This document shows positions 43,862 to 52,830 of a DNA stretch of 64,000 nt, piece by piece. The DNA lies in contig NZ_VTFG01000002.1 of the NCBI RefSeq assembly GCF_008692035.1, positions 1,178,001 to 1,242,000 on the forward strand. The letters run 5' to 3'. The notes under the pieces are model-generated. The model had not been told where the DNA came from. It was given only the letters and a program-made list of their open reading frames with translations, and searched no databases. The position numbers and the translations under genes were made by a program. The DNA is from Pseudomonas marginalis (lineage in GTDB: Bacteria > Pseudomonadota > Gammaproteobacteria > Pseudomonadales > Pseudomonadaceae). Numbering within the stretch: the first letter of the stretch is position 1; every line of letters starts with the position of its first letter.

Positions 43862-44173
43862 ATGGAAAAGTACACACCTCATTACGATCTGGCGGTGATC
43901 AAGGCGGACGTCAGGCGGCTTGGAGGCCGGGCATTTACGCTCGCAGCAAAGCAAACAGGCGCGCGGCTCGGTCTGAATATCAAGGAGATGCAAGAGGTCG
44001 TTTTCGAACTACAAAACAGGATGTTGTACAAATCGATGACCACGTATGCCGATCACCGGGTGTGGCAGGACGTGTACCACATCAATTCACACGGTCTGGA
44101 GATTTACATCAAGGTCACTTACTGCACAGCCGGTAACCCTCCAGTGATCTCCTTCAAGAAGAAGAGCTCATGA
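43862..44173 (+). CDS. mqsR: MqsR-type mRNA interferase toxin
   Basis: This 103-residue toxin is a close relative of E. coli MqsR, a ribosome-independent endoribonuclease cutting at GCU. The region LYKSMTTYADHRVWQDVYHI carries the family catalytic cluster (Lys, Tyr, His), and the C-terminal strand VISFKKK is kept. It precedes the antitoxin gene, as in E. coli; the stop overlaps the next ATG by 4 bases. Confidence 0.95.
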   Translation: MEKYTPHYDLAVIKADVRRLGGRAFTLAAKQTGARLGLNIKEMQEVVFELQNRMLYKSMTTYADHRVWQDVYHINSHGLEIYIKVTYCTAGNPPVISFKKKSS

Positions 44174-44652
44174 ACACTCAACATTGCTTCATTTGCGGTG
44201 CACCCGACGCCATGAGGCGCTTCGAAAGCCGCAGCGAAACCCTCCGTGTCAACGGTATGGAACGGCGTGTCGATGACCTGTCTGGCTGGGAATGCCAACT
44301 GTGCGGCGACGGCATGCATGACCCTGACAGCTCCGACCGCTATAGCGCCGCCAGCGATGAACTGGTCCGTACCGCGCGGACAATGATCGGCAACGAGATG
44401 AAACGCATCCGTCGCAAGCTGCACCTTACGCAGAAAGAAGCCGTGCAACTGTTGTCCGGTGGCGGTCACAACGCTTTTTCACGTTATGAACGCGGTGAGC
44501 TTCTGCCACCGAAGCCACTGGTTCTATTGATGCGATTGTTGGACCGTTACCCTCACCTGCTCGCCGACGCCAGGGTCTTGGCCGAAGGCGCTGACCTGCG
44601 GGGCTTCACCCATACCGCGAACACAGGGCAGGAGGCGCTCAAGGCCTCCTGA
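44170..44652 (+). CDS. mqsA: MqsA-type antitoxin
   Basis: This 160-residue antitoxin has an N-terminal zinc domain (Cys6, Cys9, Cys42, Cys45) that binds the toxin and a C-terminal helix-turn-helix (LTQKEAVQLLSGGGHNAFSRYERG) that binds DNA. The Asn and Arg of NAFSRYERG match those that contact the operator in E. coli. It is about 29 residues longer than the E. coli protein, mostly at the C-terminus, which is polar and of unknown role. It neutralises MqsR and represses the operon at the palindrome at 43823-43843. A strong terminator follows. Confidence 0.94.
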   Translation: MNTQHCFICGAPDAMRRFESRSETLRVNGMERRVDDLSGWECQLCGDGMHDPDSSDRYSAASDELVRTARTMIGNEMKRIRRKLHLTQKEAVQLLSGGGHNAFSRYERGELLPPKPLVLLMRLLDRYPHLLADARVLAEGADLRGFTHTANTGQEALKAS

Positions 44653-44659
44653 ACAGACA

Positions 44660-44692
44660 AAAATAAACCCGGCCAGGCCGGGTTTATTTTTT
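44660..44692. terminator. Bidirectional terminator after mqsRA and aapP
   Basis: The stem AAATAAACCCGGCC/GGCCGGGTTTATTT with flanking A and T runs forms a strong terminator in both directions, between the convergent mqsA and ABC transporter genes. Confidence 0.9.
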
Positions 44693-44702
44693 CAGGCATC
44701 GA

Positions 44703-45467
44703 TCAATGCAGGATCTGGCTCAAGAACAGCTTGGTCCGGTCATTCTGCGGGTTGTCGAAGAAGTCATTCGGCGCCGCCTGTTCGACGATCTCGCCCTTGT
44801 CCATGAAAATCACACGGTTGGCCACGGTGCGCGCGAAACCCATTTCGTGGGTCACGCACAACATGGTCATGCCGTCTTCGGCCAGGCCGATCATGGTGTC
44901 GAGTACTTCCTTGACCATTTCCGGATCGAGGGCCGAGGTCGGCTCATCGAACAGCATGATTTTCGGCTTCATGCACAGGGCGCGGGCAATCGCAACGCGC
45001 TGTTGCTGGCCGCCGGACAGTTGCCCCGGAAACTTGTGGGCCTGCTCCGGGATGCGCACACGCTCCAGGTAGTGCATGGCGATTTCCTCGGCCTTGCGCT
45101 TGGGCATCTTGCGCACCCACATCGGCGCCAGCGTGCAGTTCTGCAGGATGGTCAGGTGCGGGAACAGGTTGAAGTGCTGGAACACCATGCCGACTTCACG
45201 GCGGATCGCTTCGATCTGCTTGAGGTCGTTGGTCAGTTCCACGCCATCGACCACGATGCGGCCCTGCTGGTGCTCTTCCAGACGGTTGAGGCAACGGATG
45301 GTGGTGGACTTGCCCGAACCCGACGGGCCGCACAGCACGATACGCTCGCCCTGCTTGACGTTGAGGTTGATGTCTTTCAACACATGGAACTGGCCGTACC
45401 ACTTGTTGACGCCCTGCATCTGGATAATGCCTTCAGGGCTCACAGGCTGTTTGATCGCTTCGCTCAT
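44703..45467 (-). CDS. aapP: Amino-acid ABC transporter ATPase (AapP)
   Basis: This 254-residue ATPase has Walker A (GPSGSGKS), the signature LSGGQQQR and Walker B (IMLFDEP) in order. It drives import of general L-amino acids through the AapQ/AapM membrane subunits. The start at 45467 has an AGGAG site. It is the last gene of the aapJQMP operon, 11 bases after aapM. Confidence 0.95.
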   Translation of the reverse strand: MSEAIKQPVSPEGIIQMQGVNKWYGQFHVLKDINLNVKQGERIVLCGPSGSGKSTTIRCLNRLEEHQQGRIVVDGVELTNDLKQIEAIRREVGMVFQHFNLFPHLTILQNCTLAPMWVRKMPKRKAEEIAMHYLERVRIPEQAHKFPGQLSGGQQQRVAIARALCMKPKIMLFDEPTSALDPEMVKEVLDTMIGLAEDGMTMLCVTHEMGFARTVANRVIFMDKGEIVEQAAPNDFFDNPQNDRTKLFLSQILH

Positions 45468-45478
45468 AACATCAACTC

Positions 45479-46576
45479 CTAACGCTTGTGGCCTGTGTCG
45501 AGCTTGTGTTCCAAATGAATGGAATAGCGCGACATACCAAAACAGAAAATCCAGAACACCAGGGCGGCAAACACATAGCCTTCGGTGGCCATGCCCAACC
45601 ATTTAGGGTCGGCGGCGGCTTGCTTGACGCTGTTGAGCAGGTCGAACAGGCCGATGATAATCACCAGGCTGGTGTCCTTGAACAAGGCGATAAACGTGTT
45701 GACGATGCCCGGGATCACCATCTTCAGGGCTTGCGGCAGAATCACCAGGCCCATGCTGCGCCAGTAACCCAGGCCCATCGCCGCGGCCGCTTCGTACTGA
45801 CCTTTAGGGATCGCCTGCAAACCGCCACGCACCACCTCGGCCACGTAGGCCGACTGGAACAGGATCACGCCGATCAACGCCCGCAGCAGCTTGTCGATGC
45901 CCATGCCTTCGGGCAGGAACAACGGCAGCATCACCGAGGACATGAACAGCACGGTGATCAACGGCACGCCGCGCCAGAACTCGATGAAGGTCACGCAGAC
46001 CACACGAATCGCCGGCATGTTCGAGCGCCGCCCCAAGGCCAGCACAATCCCCAGCGGCAAGGCACCGGCGATGCCGACAGTGGCGATGACCAGGGTCAGC
46101 ATCAGGCCGCCCCATTGGCTGGTTGCCACATTGGTCAGCCCGAAGATCCCGCCGTGGAGCAGGAAGTAGGCGATGATCGGGTACAGCACCAGGAAGCTCA
46201 GGCCATAGACCGCCTTGCGTGGGAAACGCGAGATGAACAACGGCGCCACGCCGACGATGGCCAGCCACACGGTCAGGTCCACACGCCAGCGCAGGTCGCC
46301 GGGGTAGTAGCCGTACATGAACTGCCCGAAGCGCTGCTGGATAAACACCCAGCACGCGCCTTCCTTGGTGCAGTCGGCGCGGGTGGTGCCGACCCAGTTG
46401 GCATCGAGGATGGCCCACTGCAGGATCGGCGGCACCACCAGGTAGATCAGGTAGAACGCCAACAGCGTCAGCAGGGTATTGAGCCAACTGGAGAACAGGT
46501 TGGCGCGCATCCAGGCCATCGGTCCGAAGACTTTGCTCGGCGGCGGCATATCAGGTTTGAAAGTATGCGAACTCAT
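45479..46576 (-). CDS. aapM: Amino-acid ABC transporter permease AapM
   Basis: This 365-residue membrane subunit has an N-terminal set of helices and a BPD-type permease domain with the EAA loop (GLQAIPKGQYEAAAAMGLGYWRSMGLVILPQALK). A long loop region at residues 60-95 carries two cysteines (DCTKEGACW). It partners AapQ in the channel. It lies 10 bases after aapQ. Confidence 0.95.
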   Translation of the reverse strand: MSSHTFKPDMPPPSKVFGPMAWMRANLFSSWLNTLLTLLAFYLIYLVVPPILQWAILDANWVGTTRADCTKEGACWVFIQQRFGQFMYGYYPGDLRWRVDLTVWLAIVGVAPLFISRFPRKAVYGLSFLVLYPIIAYFLLHGGIFGLTNVATSQWGGLMLTLVIATVGIAGALPLGIVLALGRRSNMPAIRVVCVTFIEFWRGVPLITVLFMSSVMLPLFLPEGMGIDKLLRALIGVILFQSAYVAEVVRGGLQAIPKGQYEAAAAMGLGYWRSMGLVILPQALKMVIPGIVNTFIALFKDTSLVIIIGLFDLLNSVKQAAADPKWLGMATEGYVFAALVFWIFCFGMSRYSIHLEHKLDTGHKR

Positions 46577-46586
46577 GTGCGTTTCC

Positions 46587-47768
46587 TCACCGCTCGATCA
46601 GCGCAATGCGCTTGTTGTACCAGTTCATCAGCAGGGAAATGCTGATGCTGATCGCCAGGTACACACTCATGGTGATGGCAATAACCTCGATGGCCTGGCC
46701 GGTCTGGTTGAGCACCGTGCCGGCAAACAGCGAAACCATTTCCGGGTAACCGATACCGGCGGCCAGCGACGAGTTCTTCGCCAGGTTCAGGTACTGGCTG
46801 GTCAGCGGCGGAATGATCACCCGCAGGGCTTGCGGGATGATGACCTTGCGCAGCGTCGGCCCAGGGCGCAGGCCCAGGGAGCGCGCAGCTTCGGTCTGGC
46901 CGTGGCTGACGGACTTGATGCCCGAACGCACGATCTCGGCGATAAACGCTGCCGTGTACACGGTAAGCGCCAGGGTCAGGGCCAGCAGTTCAGGGATCAG
47001 TACCCAGCCGCCGACAAAGTTAAAACCTGAAAGCTTTGGCATTTCCCAGTGCAGCGGCGCGCCGAAGATCAAGGCACACAACGCCGGGATCACGATAAAC
47101 AGCGCCAGGCCCGCCCAGAACTTGTGGAAGGGTACGCCGGTCGCCTCAAAGCGCTTGTTGGCCCAACGCGCCATCAGCACGATTGCCACGATGGCAACCA
47201 CGATGCTGGCCACAAACGGCCAGAACCCGTCAGCGGCCAGCGCTGCGGGCATGTTCAGGCCACGGCTGCTGACAAAGAAGGTGTCACCGAAGTTATGGCT
47301 GTTGCGCGGCCCCGGCATGGTCAGGAACACCGCGAAGTACCAGAACAGGATCTGCAGCAGCGGCGGAATGTTGCGGAACACTTCCACATACACGGTCGCC
47401 AGCTTGTTGATCATCCAGTTCGGTGACAGGCGCGCCACGCCGATGATGAAGCCCAGCAGGGTCGCCAGGATCACCCCGATAAAGGTCACCAGCAACGTGT
47501 TGAGCAGCCCGATCACAAAGACACGGGCATAGCTGTCCGATTCGGTGTAGTCGATCAAATGCTGCGCGATGCCGAAGCCGGCACTGCGCTCAAGAAAGTC
47601 GAAACCCGAGGTAATGCCCCGGTGCTGAAGGTTGGTCTGGGTATTGTCGAAGAGGTACCAGCCCAGCGAGATCACCGCCACAATCGTGATGATCTGGAAG
47701 AGCCACGCACGCACTTTGGGATCGCTGAAGCTGAGCTTCCGATTTGGTGCGCCGATTTGTTTTTGCAT
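46587..47768 (-). CDS. aapQ: Amino-acid ABC transporter permease AapQ
   Basis: This 393-residue permease has an additional helix at residues 25-45 and a BPD-type domain with the EAA loop (GIKSVSHGQTEAARSLGLRPGPTLRKVIIPQAL). It forms the translocation path with AapM. It is preceded by a 72-base gap with a stable hairpin after aapJ, which often lowers expression of the membrane genes relative to the binding protein. Confidence 0.95.
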   Translation of the reverse strand: MQKQIGAPNRKLSFSDPKVRAWLFQIITIVAVISLGWYLFDNTQTNLQHRGITSGFDFLERSAGFGIAQHLIDYTESDSYARVFVIGLLNTLLVTFIGVILATLLGFIIGVARLSPNWMINKLATVYVEVFRNIPPLLQILFWYFAVFLTMPGPRNSHNFGDTFFVSSRGLNMPAALAADGFWPFVASIVVAIVAIVLMARWANKRFEATGVPFHKFWAGLALFIVIPALCALIFGAPLHWEMPKLSGFNFVGGWVLIPELLALTLALTVYTAAFIAEIVRSGIKSVSHGQTEAARSLGLRPGPTLRKVIIPQALRVIIPPLTSQYLNLAKNSSLAAGIGYPEMVSLFAGTVLNQTGQAIEVIAITMSVYLAISISISLLMNWYNKRIALIER

Positions 47769-47798
47769 GAAGTGCCCCGGAAAGAATGGAACAGAACA

Positions 47799-47825
47799 TC
47801 ACCCGGCGGTTGGCCCACCGGGTGA
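47799..47825 (-). promoter_or_regulatory. Hairpin between aapJ and aapQ
   Basis: An 8-bp perfect stem TCACCCGG/CCGGGTGA with an 11-base loop lies in the 72-base gap after aapJ. It probably protects the aapJ mRNA end, giving more binding protein than permease. Confidence 0.6.
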
Positions 47826-47840
47826 CAGAACCATCAGCGA

Positions 47841-48872
47841 TCAGCGCACAGGCGGTGCGTATTGAATGCCGCCGTTGTTCCACAGCGCGTTCAGGCCGCG
47901 GTCGATTTCCAGCGGGGTGCTCTTGCCCAGGTTGCGCTCGAACACTTCACCGTAGTTACCGACTTGCTTGACGATCTGTACGACCCAATCCTTCTTCACT
48001 TTCAGGTCTTTGCCGTATTCGCCGTCAGCACCGAGCAGACGCGCAACGTCCGGGTTCTTGGTGGACTTGGCTTCAGCTTCAACGTTTTTGGACGTGATGC
48101 CGGCTTCTTCAGCGTTGAGCATGGCGTAGCCCACCCAGCGCACGATGGCCAGCCACTCGTCATCACCGTTACGCACGACCGGGCCCAGCGGTTCCTTGGA
48201 AATGGTTTCCGGCAGAACTACGTAGTCTTTTGGCGAGGCCAGCTTGCTGCGCTGGGCGAACAGTTGGGACTTGTCGGAAGTCAGTACGTCGCAACGACCG
48301 GATTCCAGCGACTTGGCGCTTTCATCGGAGGTGTCGAAGGTGATCGGGGTGTATTTGAGGTTGTTGCCACGGAAGTAGTCGGAAACGTTCAGCTCAGTGG
48401 TGGTACCGGCCTGGATGCAGATGGTTGCACCGTCCAGTTCCTTGGCACTTTTGACGCCCAGCTTGTTGTTAACCAGGAAGCCGATGCCGTCGTAGTAAGT
48501 GATGAAGCCCGGGAATTTCAGGCCCATGCCCGCATCGCGGGAGCTGGTCATGGTGGTGTTGCGCGACAGGATGTCGACTTCGCCGGATTGAAGCGCGGTG
48601 AAACGCTCCTTGGCGTTCAACTGGCTGAATTTGACCTTGGTGGCGTCGCCGAAAACGGCAGCGGCCACGGCGCGGCAAACGTCAGCATCGATCCCGAGGA
48701 TCTTGCCGCTGGCATCCGGTACCGAGAAGCCCGGCAAGCCGTCACTCACGCCACATTGCACAAAGCCTTTCTTCTGCACGGCGTCCAGAGTGGCGCCAGC
48801 CTGGGCGAAACCACTGACACCCAGTACAGCCGCCGCGCTAACGATGGCCAGGGTGGATTTCAATACCTTCAT
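47841..48872 (-). CDS. aapJ: Amino-acid ABC transporter periplasmic binding protein AapJ
   Basis: This 343-residue solute-binding protein has a signal peptide (residues 1-26, ending AQAG) and the family signature (GKILGIDADVCRAVAAAVFGDATKV). It captures L-amino acids in the periplasm for AapQMP. The GGAGG site 6 bases before its ATG is strong. As the first gene of the operon it probably has its own promoter in the 345-base gap upstream. Confidence 0.96.
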   Translation of the reverse strand: MKVLKSTLAIVSAAAVLGVSGFAQAGATLDAVQKKGFVQCGVSDGLPGFSVPDASGKILGIDADVCRAVAAAVFGDATKVKFSQLNAKERFTALQSGEVDILSRNTTMTSSRDAGMGLKFPGFITYYDGIGFLVNNKLGVKSAKELDGATICIQAGTTTELNVSDYFRGNNLKYTPITFDTSDESAKSLESGRCDVLTSDKSQLFAQRSKLASPKDYVVLPETISKEPLGPVVRNGDDEWLAIVRWVGYAMLNAEEAGITSKNVEAEAKSTKNPDVARLLGADGEYGKDLKVKKDWVVQIVKQVGNYGEVFERNLGKSTPLEIDRGLNALWNNGGIQYAPPVR

Positions 48873-49217
48873 TCAAACCTCCAGTTGCTCTTGTTGTGTC
48901 GAAGCTCCAACCTCAGCGCACCCTTATGAGGCGATATCGACCCGTGTTGGCTTTTTTTAGGGTCAAGCGGCATGAGGCTTTCGCGGTAATTCCAGCGGCT
49001 ATCCCAGAAGCGGCAGTCACTGATAGTGTTACCGTCCAGGGAAAGTTCTGACATCGACCTACACATAGCAAGGCGCGTACCAGAGTGGCGGCTGAGTCGT
49101 TTCAGCCCCTCGTCAATGGAAAAAGATTCAACCTTGCGACATTCTCTTAACAGATCAACCTGTCGCGCACCGTTCCGACGCACCCAATCGGAGCGCACGC
49201 ACATATATGGAGCAGAC
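48873..49217. other. Intergenic region between aapJ and the esterase gene
   Basis: This 345-base divergent gap holds the aapJ Shine-Dalgarno sequence and the start region of the esterase gene. I found no convincing sigma-54 site or operator. Open frames in it are extensions of the esterase frame. Confidence 0.4.
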
Positions 49218-49874
49218 ATGACCGAACCCTTGATTCTTCAGCCCGCCAAGCCCGCAGACGCCTGCGTAATCTGGTTGCATGGCCTGGGTGCCGATCGCTA
49301 CGACTTCCTGCCGGTGGCCGAGGCGCTGCAGGAAAGCTTGCTGTCCACCCGCTTTGTTTTGCCCCAGGCACCGACCCGTCCGGTGACGATCAATGGTGGC
49401 TACGAGATGCCCAGCTGGTACGACATCAAGGCCATGAGCCCGGCCCGCTCGATCAGCCTGGAAGAGCTGGAAGTGTCAGCAAAAATGCTGACCGATCTGA
49501 TCGAAGCACAGAAGAGAACCGGAATAGACGCTTCGCGGATTTTCCTCGCGGGCTTTTCCCAAGGTGGCGCCGTGGTATTCCACACCGCGTTCCTGAATTG
49601 GGAGGGGCCATTGGGCGGCGTCATCGCCCTCTCCACCTACGCGCCCACCTTCAGCGATGAGCTTGAATTGTCGGCCAGCCAACAACGCATTCCAACGCTG
49701 TGCCTGCACGGCCAGTACGACGAGGTGGTACAGAACGCCATGGGCCGCAGCGCCTACGAGCACCTGAAAACCCGTGGTGTCACCGTGACATGGCAGGAAT
49801 ACCCAATGGGCCACGAAGTGTTACCCCAGGAGATTCACGATATAGGGACTTGGTTGACCGCTCGCCTGGGCTGA
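49218..49874 (+). CDS. estB: Carboxylesterase (alpha/beta hydrolase)
   Basis: This 218-residue enzyme hydrolyses short-chain esters. It corresponds in length and sequence to the P. fluorescens carboxylesterase of known structure, with catalytic Ser114 in GFSQGG, Asp168 in HGQYDEV and His199 in PMGHEV. The start at 49218 has a GGAG site; the open frame before it is not part of the gene. It appears cytoplasmic, with no signal peptide. It lies alone upstream of the rhlB gene (101-base gap). Confidence 0.96.
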   Translation: MTEPLILQPAKPADACVIWLHGLGADRYDFLPVAEALQESLLSTRFVLPQAPTRPVTINGGYEMPSWYDIKAMSPARSISLEELEVSAKMLTDLIEAQKRTGIDASRIFLAGFSQGGAVVFHTAFLNWEGPLGGVIALSTYAPTFSDELELSASQQRIPTLCLHGQYDEVVQNAMGRSAYEHLKTRGVTVTWQEYPMGHEVLPQEIHDIGTWLTARLG

Positions 49875-49975
49875 ACCCCACGTTTATGTAGCCGTATGAC
49901 AGACGCACTACGCCGCGCCCGATTCTTGCATTACACTGGCCGGCGTACATTCCTTAACCAATTAATGAGATCACC

Positions 49976-51433
49976 GTGCTCAAAGCACTCAAGAAGATGT
50001 TCGGCAAAAGCGAGGCTGAGCCGCTCGCGCCTGTTCCCAGTGCTCCTGTCCCCTCCTCCGGCAGCCGCAATGACGGTCAACAGCCAGGCCGGACTGCACC
50101 TGTCGCCCAGCCGAAGACGCCGACGGTGACACCGCCCGAACAGGCAAAACCCGAGACCCAAGCCGCACCCGCCCCCAAGCCTCGCCGGGAACGCGCGCCC
50201 AAACCGCCGGTGATCCCGTGGAAACTCGAGGATTTCGTCGTCGAGCCCCAGGAAGGCAAGACCCGCTTCCATGATTTCAAACTGGCCCCGGAACTGATGC
50301 ACGCCATCCAGGACCTGGGGTTCCCGTACTGCACGCCGATCCAGGCGCAGGTACTGGGCTTTACCCTCGCCGGCAAAGATGCCATCGGTCGTGCCCAGAC
50401 CGGTACCGGCAAGACCGCCGCGTTCCTGATCTCGATCATCACCCAGCTGCTGCAAACGCCGCCGCCGAAAGAACGCTACATGGGTGAACCGCGTGCGCTG
50501 ATCATCGCGCCTACCCGTGAACTGGTGGTGCAGATCGCCAAGGACGCCGCCGACCTGACCAAGTACACCGGCCTCAACGTCATGACGTTCGTCGGCGGCA
50601 TGGACTTCGACAAGCAGCTCAAGCACCTCGAAGCCCGCCACTGCGACATCCTGGTGGCAACCCCCGGCCGCCTGCTGGACTTCAACCAGCGCGGCGACGT
50701 GCACCTGGACATGGTCGAAGTGATGGTGCTGGACGAAGCCGACCGCATGCTCGACATGGGTTTCATCCCACAAGTGCGCCAGATCATTCGCCAGACCCCG
50801 CCGAAAAACGAGCGCCAAACCCTGCTGTTCTCCGCGACCTTCACCGAAGACGTGATGAACCTCGCCAAGCAGTGGACCACCGAGCCGTCCATCGTCGAGA
50901 TCGAAGCGGAAAACGTCGCCAGCGAAAACGTCGAACAGCACATCTATGCCGTGGCCGGTGCCGACAAGTACAAGCTGCTCTACAACCTGGTCAACGACAA
51001 CGGCTGGGAACGCGTGATGGTGTTCGCCAACCGCAAGGACGAAGTGCGCCGCATCGAGGAACGCCTGGTGCGCGATGGCGTGAATGCCGCGCAACTGTCG
51101 GGCGATGTGCCGCAACACAAGCGCATCAAGACCCTGGAAGGCTTCCGCGAAGGCAAGATCCGCGTGCTGGTGGCCACCGACGTGGCCGGGCGCGGGATTC
51201 ACATCGACGGCATCAGCCACGTGATCAACTTCACCCTGCCGGAAGTGCCGGACGACTATGTGCACCGCATCGGCCGTACCGGCCGTGCGGGGGCTGCGGG
51301 CGTGTCGATCAGCTTTGCCGGGGAGGATGACTCGTATCAGTTGCCGTCGATCGAGACCTTGCTGGGCCGCAAGATCAGTTGCGAGACTCCGCCGACGCAC
51401 TTGCTGCGGGCTGTAGAACGCAAACGCCCGTAA
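49976..51433 (+). CDS. rhlB: DEAD-box RNA helicase RhlB-like
   Basis: This 485-residue helicase unwinds RNA and in many bacteria feeds the degradosome. Motifs appear in order: AQTGTGKT (residues 140-147), the GG and TPGR blocks, DEAD, SAT and HRIGRTGR. The first 80 residues are a proline- and alanine-rich tail, longer than in most RhlB proteins, and may be an unstructured linker. It begins with a GTG after a GAGA site. REP-type repeats follow the stop. Confidence 0.92.
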   Translation: MLKALKKMFGKSEAEPLAPVPSAPVPSSGSRNDGQQPGRTAPVAQPKTPTVTPPEQAKPETQAAPAPKPRRERAPKPPVIPWKLEDFVVEPQEGKTRFHDFKLAPELMHAIQDLGFPYCTPIQAQVLGFTLAGKDAIGRAQTGTGKTAAFLISIITQLLQTPPPKERYMGEPRALIIAPTRELVVQIAKDAADLTKYTGLNVMTFVGGMDFDKQLKHLEARHCDILVATPGRLLDFNQRGDVHLDMVEVMVLDEADRMLDMGFIPQVRQIIRQTPPKNERQTLLFSATFTEDVMNLAKQWTTEPSIVEIEAENVASENVEQHIYAVAGADKYKLLYNLVNDNGWERVMVFANRKDEVRRIEERLVRDGVNAAQLSGDVPQHKRIKTLEGFREGKIRVLVATDVAGRGIHIDGISHVINFTLPEVPDDYVHRIGRTGRAGAAGVSISFAGEDDSYQLPSIETLLGRKISCETPPTHLLRAVERKRP

Positions 51434-51450
51434 GCTGAAAAGCGATAAAA

Positions 51451-51557
51451 ATGTGGGAGGGGCGGTGCGACGATTCGACTTGCCCCCGATAGCAGTGGAT
51501 CAGTCGATACATAAATTGACTGACGCACCGCTATCGGGGGCAAGCCCCCTCCCACAT
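51451..51557. repeat. REP-type inverted repeat with a composite left arm
   Basis: The right arm is an intact CTATCGGGGGCAAGCCCCCTCCCACAT. The left arm has about 15 extra bases between GTGGGAGGGG and CTTGCCCCC (reading CGGTGCGACGATTCG). The added part resembles the core of the hairpin at 52797-52825, so it may be a recombined copy. Confidence 0.85.
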
Positions 51558-51577
51558 TTGGTTAAGTGTTCGGCTGG

Positions 51578-52027
51578 TTATTTCCAGCGATCCGCCGCAG
51601 CGTGGTCGCTGTCCCGCCCTTCCACCCAGCGCGCACCCTCACGGGTGTTTTCCTTCTTCCAGAAAGGCGCACGGGTTTTCAGGTAATCCATCACAAACGC
51701 ACAGGCATCGAACGCGGCCTGGCGATGGGCACTGGCGGCGGCCACGAACACTATCGGCTCGCCAGGCTCCAGCGCACCGATACGATGCAGCACTTCGAGC
51801 TTGAGCAGCGGCCAGCGTTGCTCGGCTTCGACGGCGATCTTGGCCAAGGCTTTTTCAGTCATGCCCGGATAGTGTTCGAGAAACATCCCGGACACCTCTC
51901 GGCCCTCGTTGAAATCGCGCACATAGCCGACGAAACTCACCACCGCGCCCACGCCCACATTCGCCGCGTGCATCGCGTTGACCTCGGCACCGGGGTCAAA
52001 CGGTTCGACCTGTACACGAATGGCCAT
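51578..52027 (-). CDS. moaE: Molybdopterin synthase catalytic subunit MoaE
   Basis: This 149-residue subunit converts precursor Z to molybdopterin together with MoaD. Family stretches are FVGYVRDFNEG, the central RIGALEPGEP and the C-terminal KTRAPFWKKE, which holds the catalytic lysines. It begins 2 bases after the moaD stop. It ends a moaC-moaD-moaE unit with overlapping or touching genes. Confidence 0.95.
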   Translation of the reverse strand: MAIRVQVEPFDPGAEVNAMHAANVGVGAVVSFVGYVRDFNEGREVSGMFLEHYPGMTEKALAKIAVEAEQRWPLLKLEVLHRIGALEPGEPIVFVAAASAHRQAAFDACAFVMDYLKTRAPFWKKENTREGARWVEGRDSDHAAADRWK

Positions 52028-52029
52028 GT

Positions 52030-52272
52030 TCAGCCTCCGGTCACGGGCGGGAAGAACGCAACTTCATCACCGGCCTGCAACGGCTCGTCGAGAGCACACA
52101 ACTCCTGGTTGCGAGCACACATCAAGCTGGTTTCGTTGAGCACTTCAAAGCCCGGATCAGCGGCCAGCGCCTGGCGCACGGCATCGACCGTGGCGAATTC
52201 GCCTTCCATCTCAAGTGAATCCAGGCCTATTTTTTCGCTGTAACGCGCGAAAAACAGTACGTTGATGCTCAT
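52030..52272 (-). CDS. moaD: Molybdopterin synthase sulfur carrier MoaD
   Basis: This 80-residue ubiquitin-like protein ends PPVTGG; the final Gly carries the thiocarboxylate that donates sulfur to molybdopterin. Its start overlaps the end of moaC by 4 bases. The chain is of normal length and partners MoaE. Confidence 0.95.
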   Translation of the reverse strand: MSINVLFFARYSEKIGLDSLEMEGEFATVDAVRQALAADPGFEVLNETSLMCARNQELCALDEPLQAGDEVAFFPPVTGG

Positions 52273-52742
52273 TGTCCATCCGCCTTGAAATGCCCGCTCT
52301 TACCGCCAAGCTTTTCCAGCAGGCGGATGTTTTCGATGGTCATGCCGCGATCCACGGCCTTGCACATGTCGTAGATCGTCAGCGCCGCGACGCTGGCCGC
52401 CGTCAACGCTTCCATCTCTACGCCGGTCTGCCCGGACAGCTTGCAGCGCGCGACGATGTGTACCGAGTCTGCGCCATCGGCACTCAGTTCGACCTTGACT
52501 CCGGTCAACATCAGCGGGTGACACAGGGGAATCAGATCACTGGTTTTTTTCGCCGCCTGGATCCCGGCGATGCGGGCCACGGCAAACACGTCGCCCTTGG
52601 GATGGGCGCCGTCGACGATCATTTGCAGGGTCTCGGGCAGCATGCGCACCCGCGCTTCGGCCACCGCCTCCCGGAACGTCACGGACTTGTCGGTGACGTC
52701 GACCATATGGGCGCGACCTTGGGAATCGAGATGAGTCAGCAC
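52269..52742 (-). CDS. moaC: Cyclic pyranopterin monophosphate synthase MoaC
   Basis: This 157-residue enzyme works with MoaA to make cyclic pyranopterin monophosphate, the first step of molybdenum cofactor formation. The family features MVDVTDKSVTFREA, LIPLCHPLMLTGV and the GQTGVEMEALTAAS block are all present. I place the start at a GTG (52742) preceded by AGGAG; a longer frame begins 14 codons earlier. moaA is not in the window, so it is encoded elsewhere. Confidence 0.93.
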   Translation of the reverse strand: MLTHLDSQGRAHMVDVTDKSVTFREAVAEARVRMLPETLQMIVDGAHPKGDVFAVARIAGIQAAKKTSDLIPLCHPLMLTGVKVELSADGADSVHIVARCKLSGQTGVEMEALTAASVAALTIYDMCKAVDRGMTIENIRLLEKLGGKSGHFKADGQ

Positions 52743-52796
52743 AGGGATACTCCTGATCAGGAGCGGCGATTGTAAACCCAACACGCAATAAATGTG

Positions 52797-52825
52797 GGAG
52801 CAGCGGTGCGACGCACCGCCGCTCC
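52797..52825. repeat. Short REP-like hairpin
   Basis: GGAGC-A-GCGGTGCG pairs with CGCACCGC-C-GCTCC across a single base. It belongs to the GTGGGAGC-type repeats and lies just past the phoH-like gene, where it may end or protect that mRNA. Confidence 0.7.
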
Positions 52826-52830
52826 AACGG

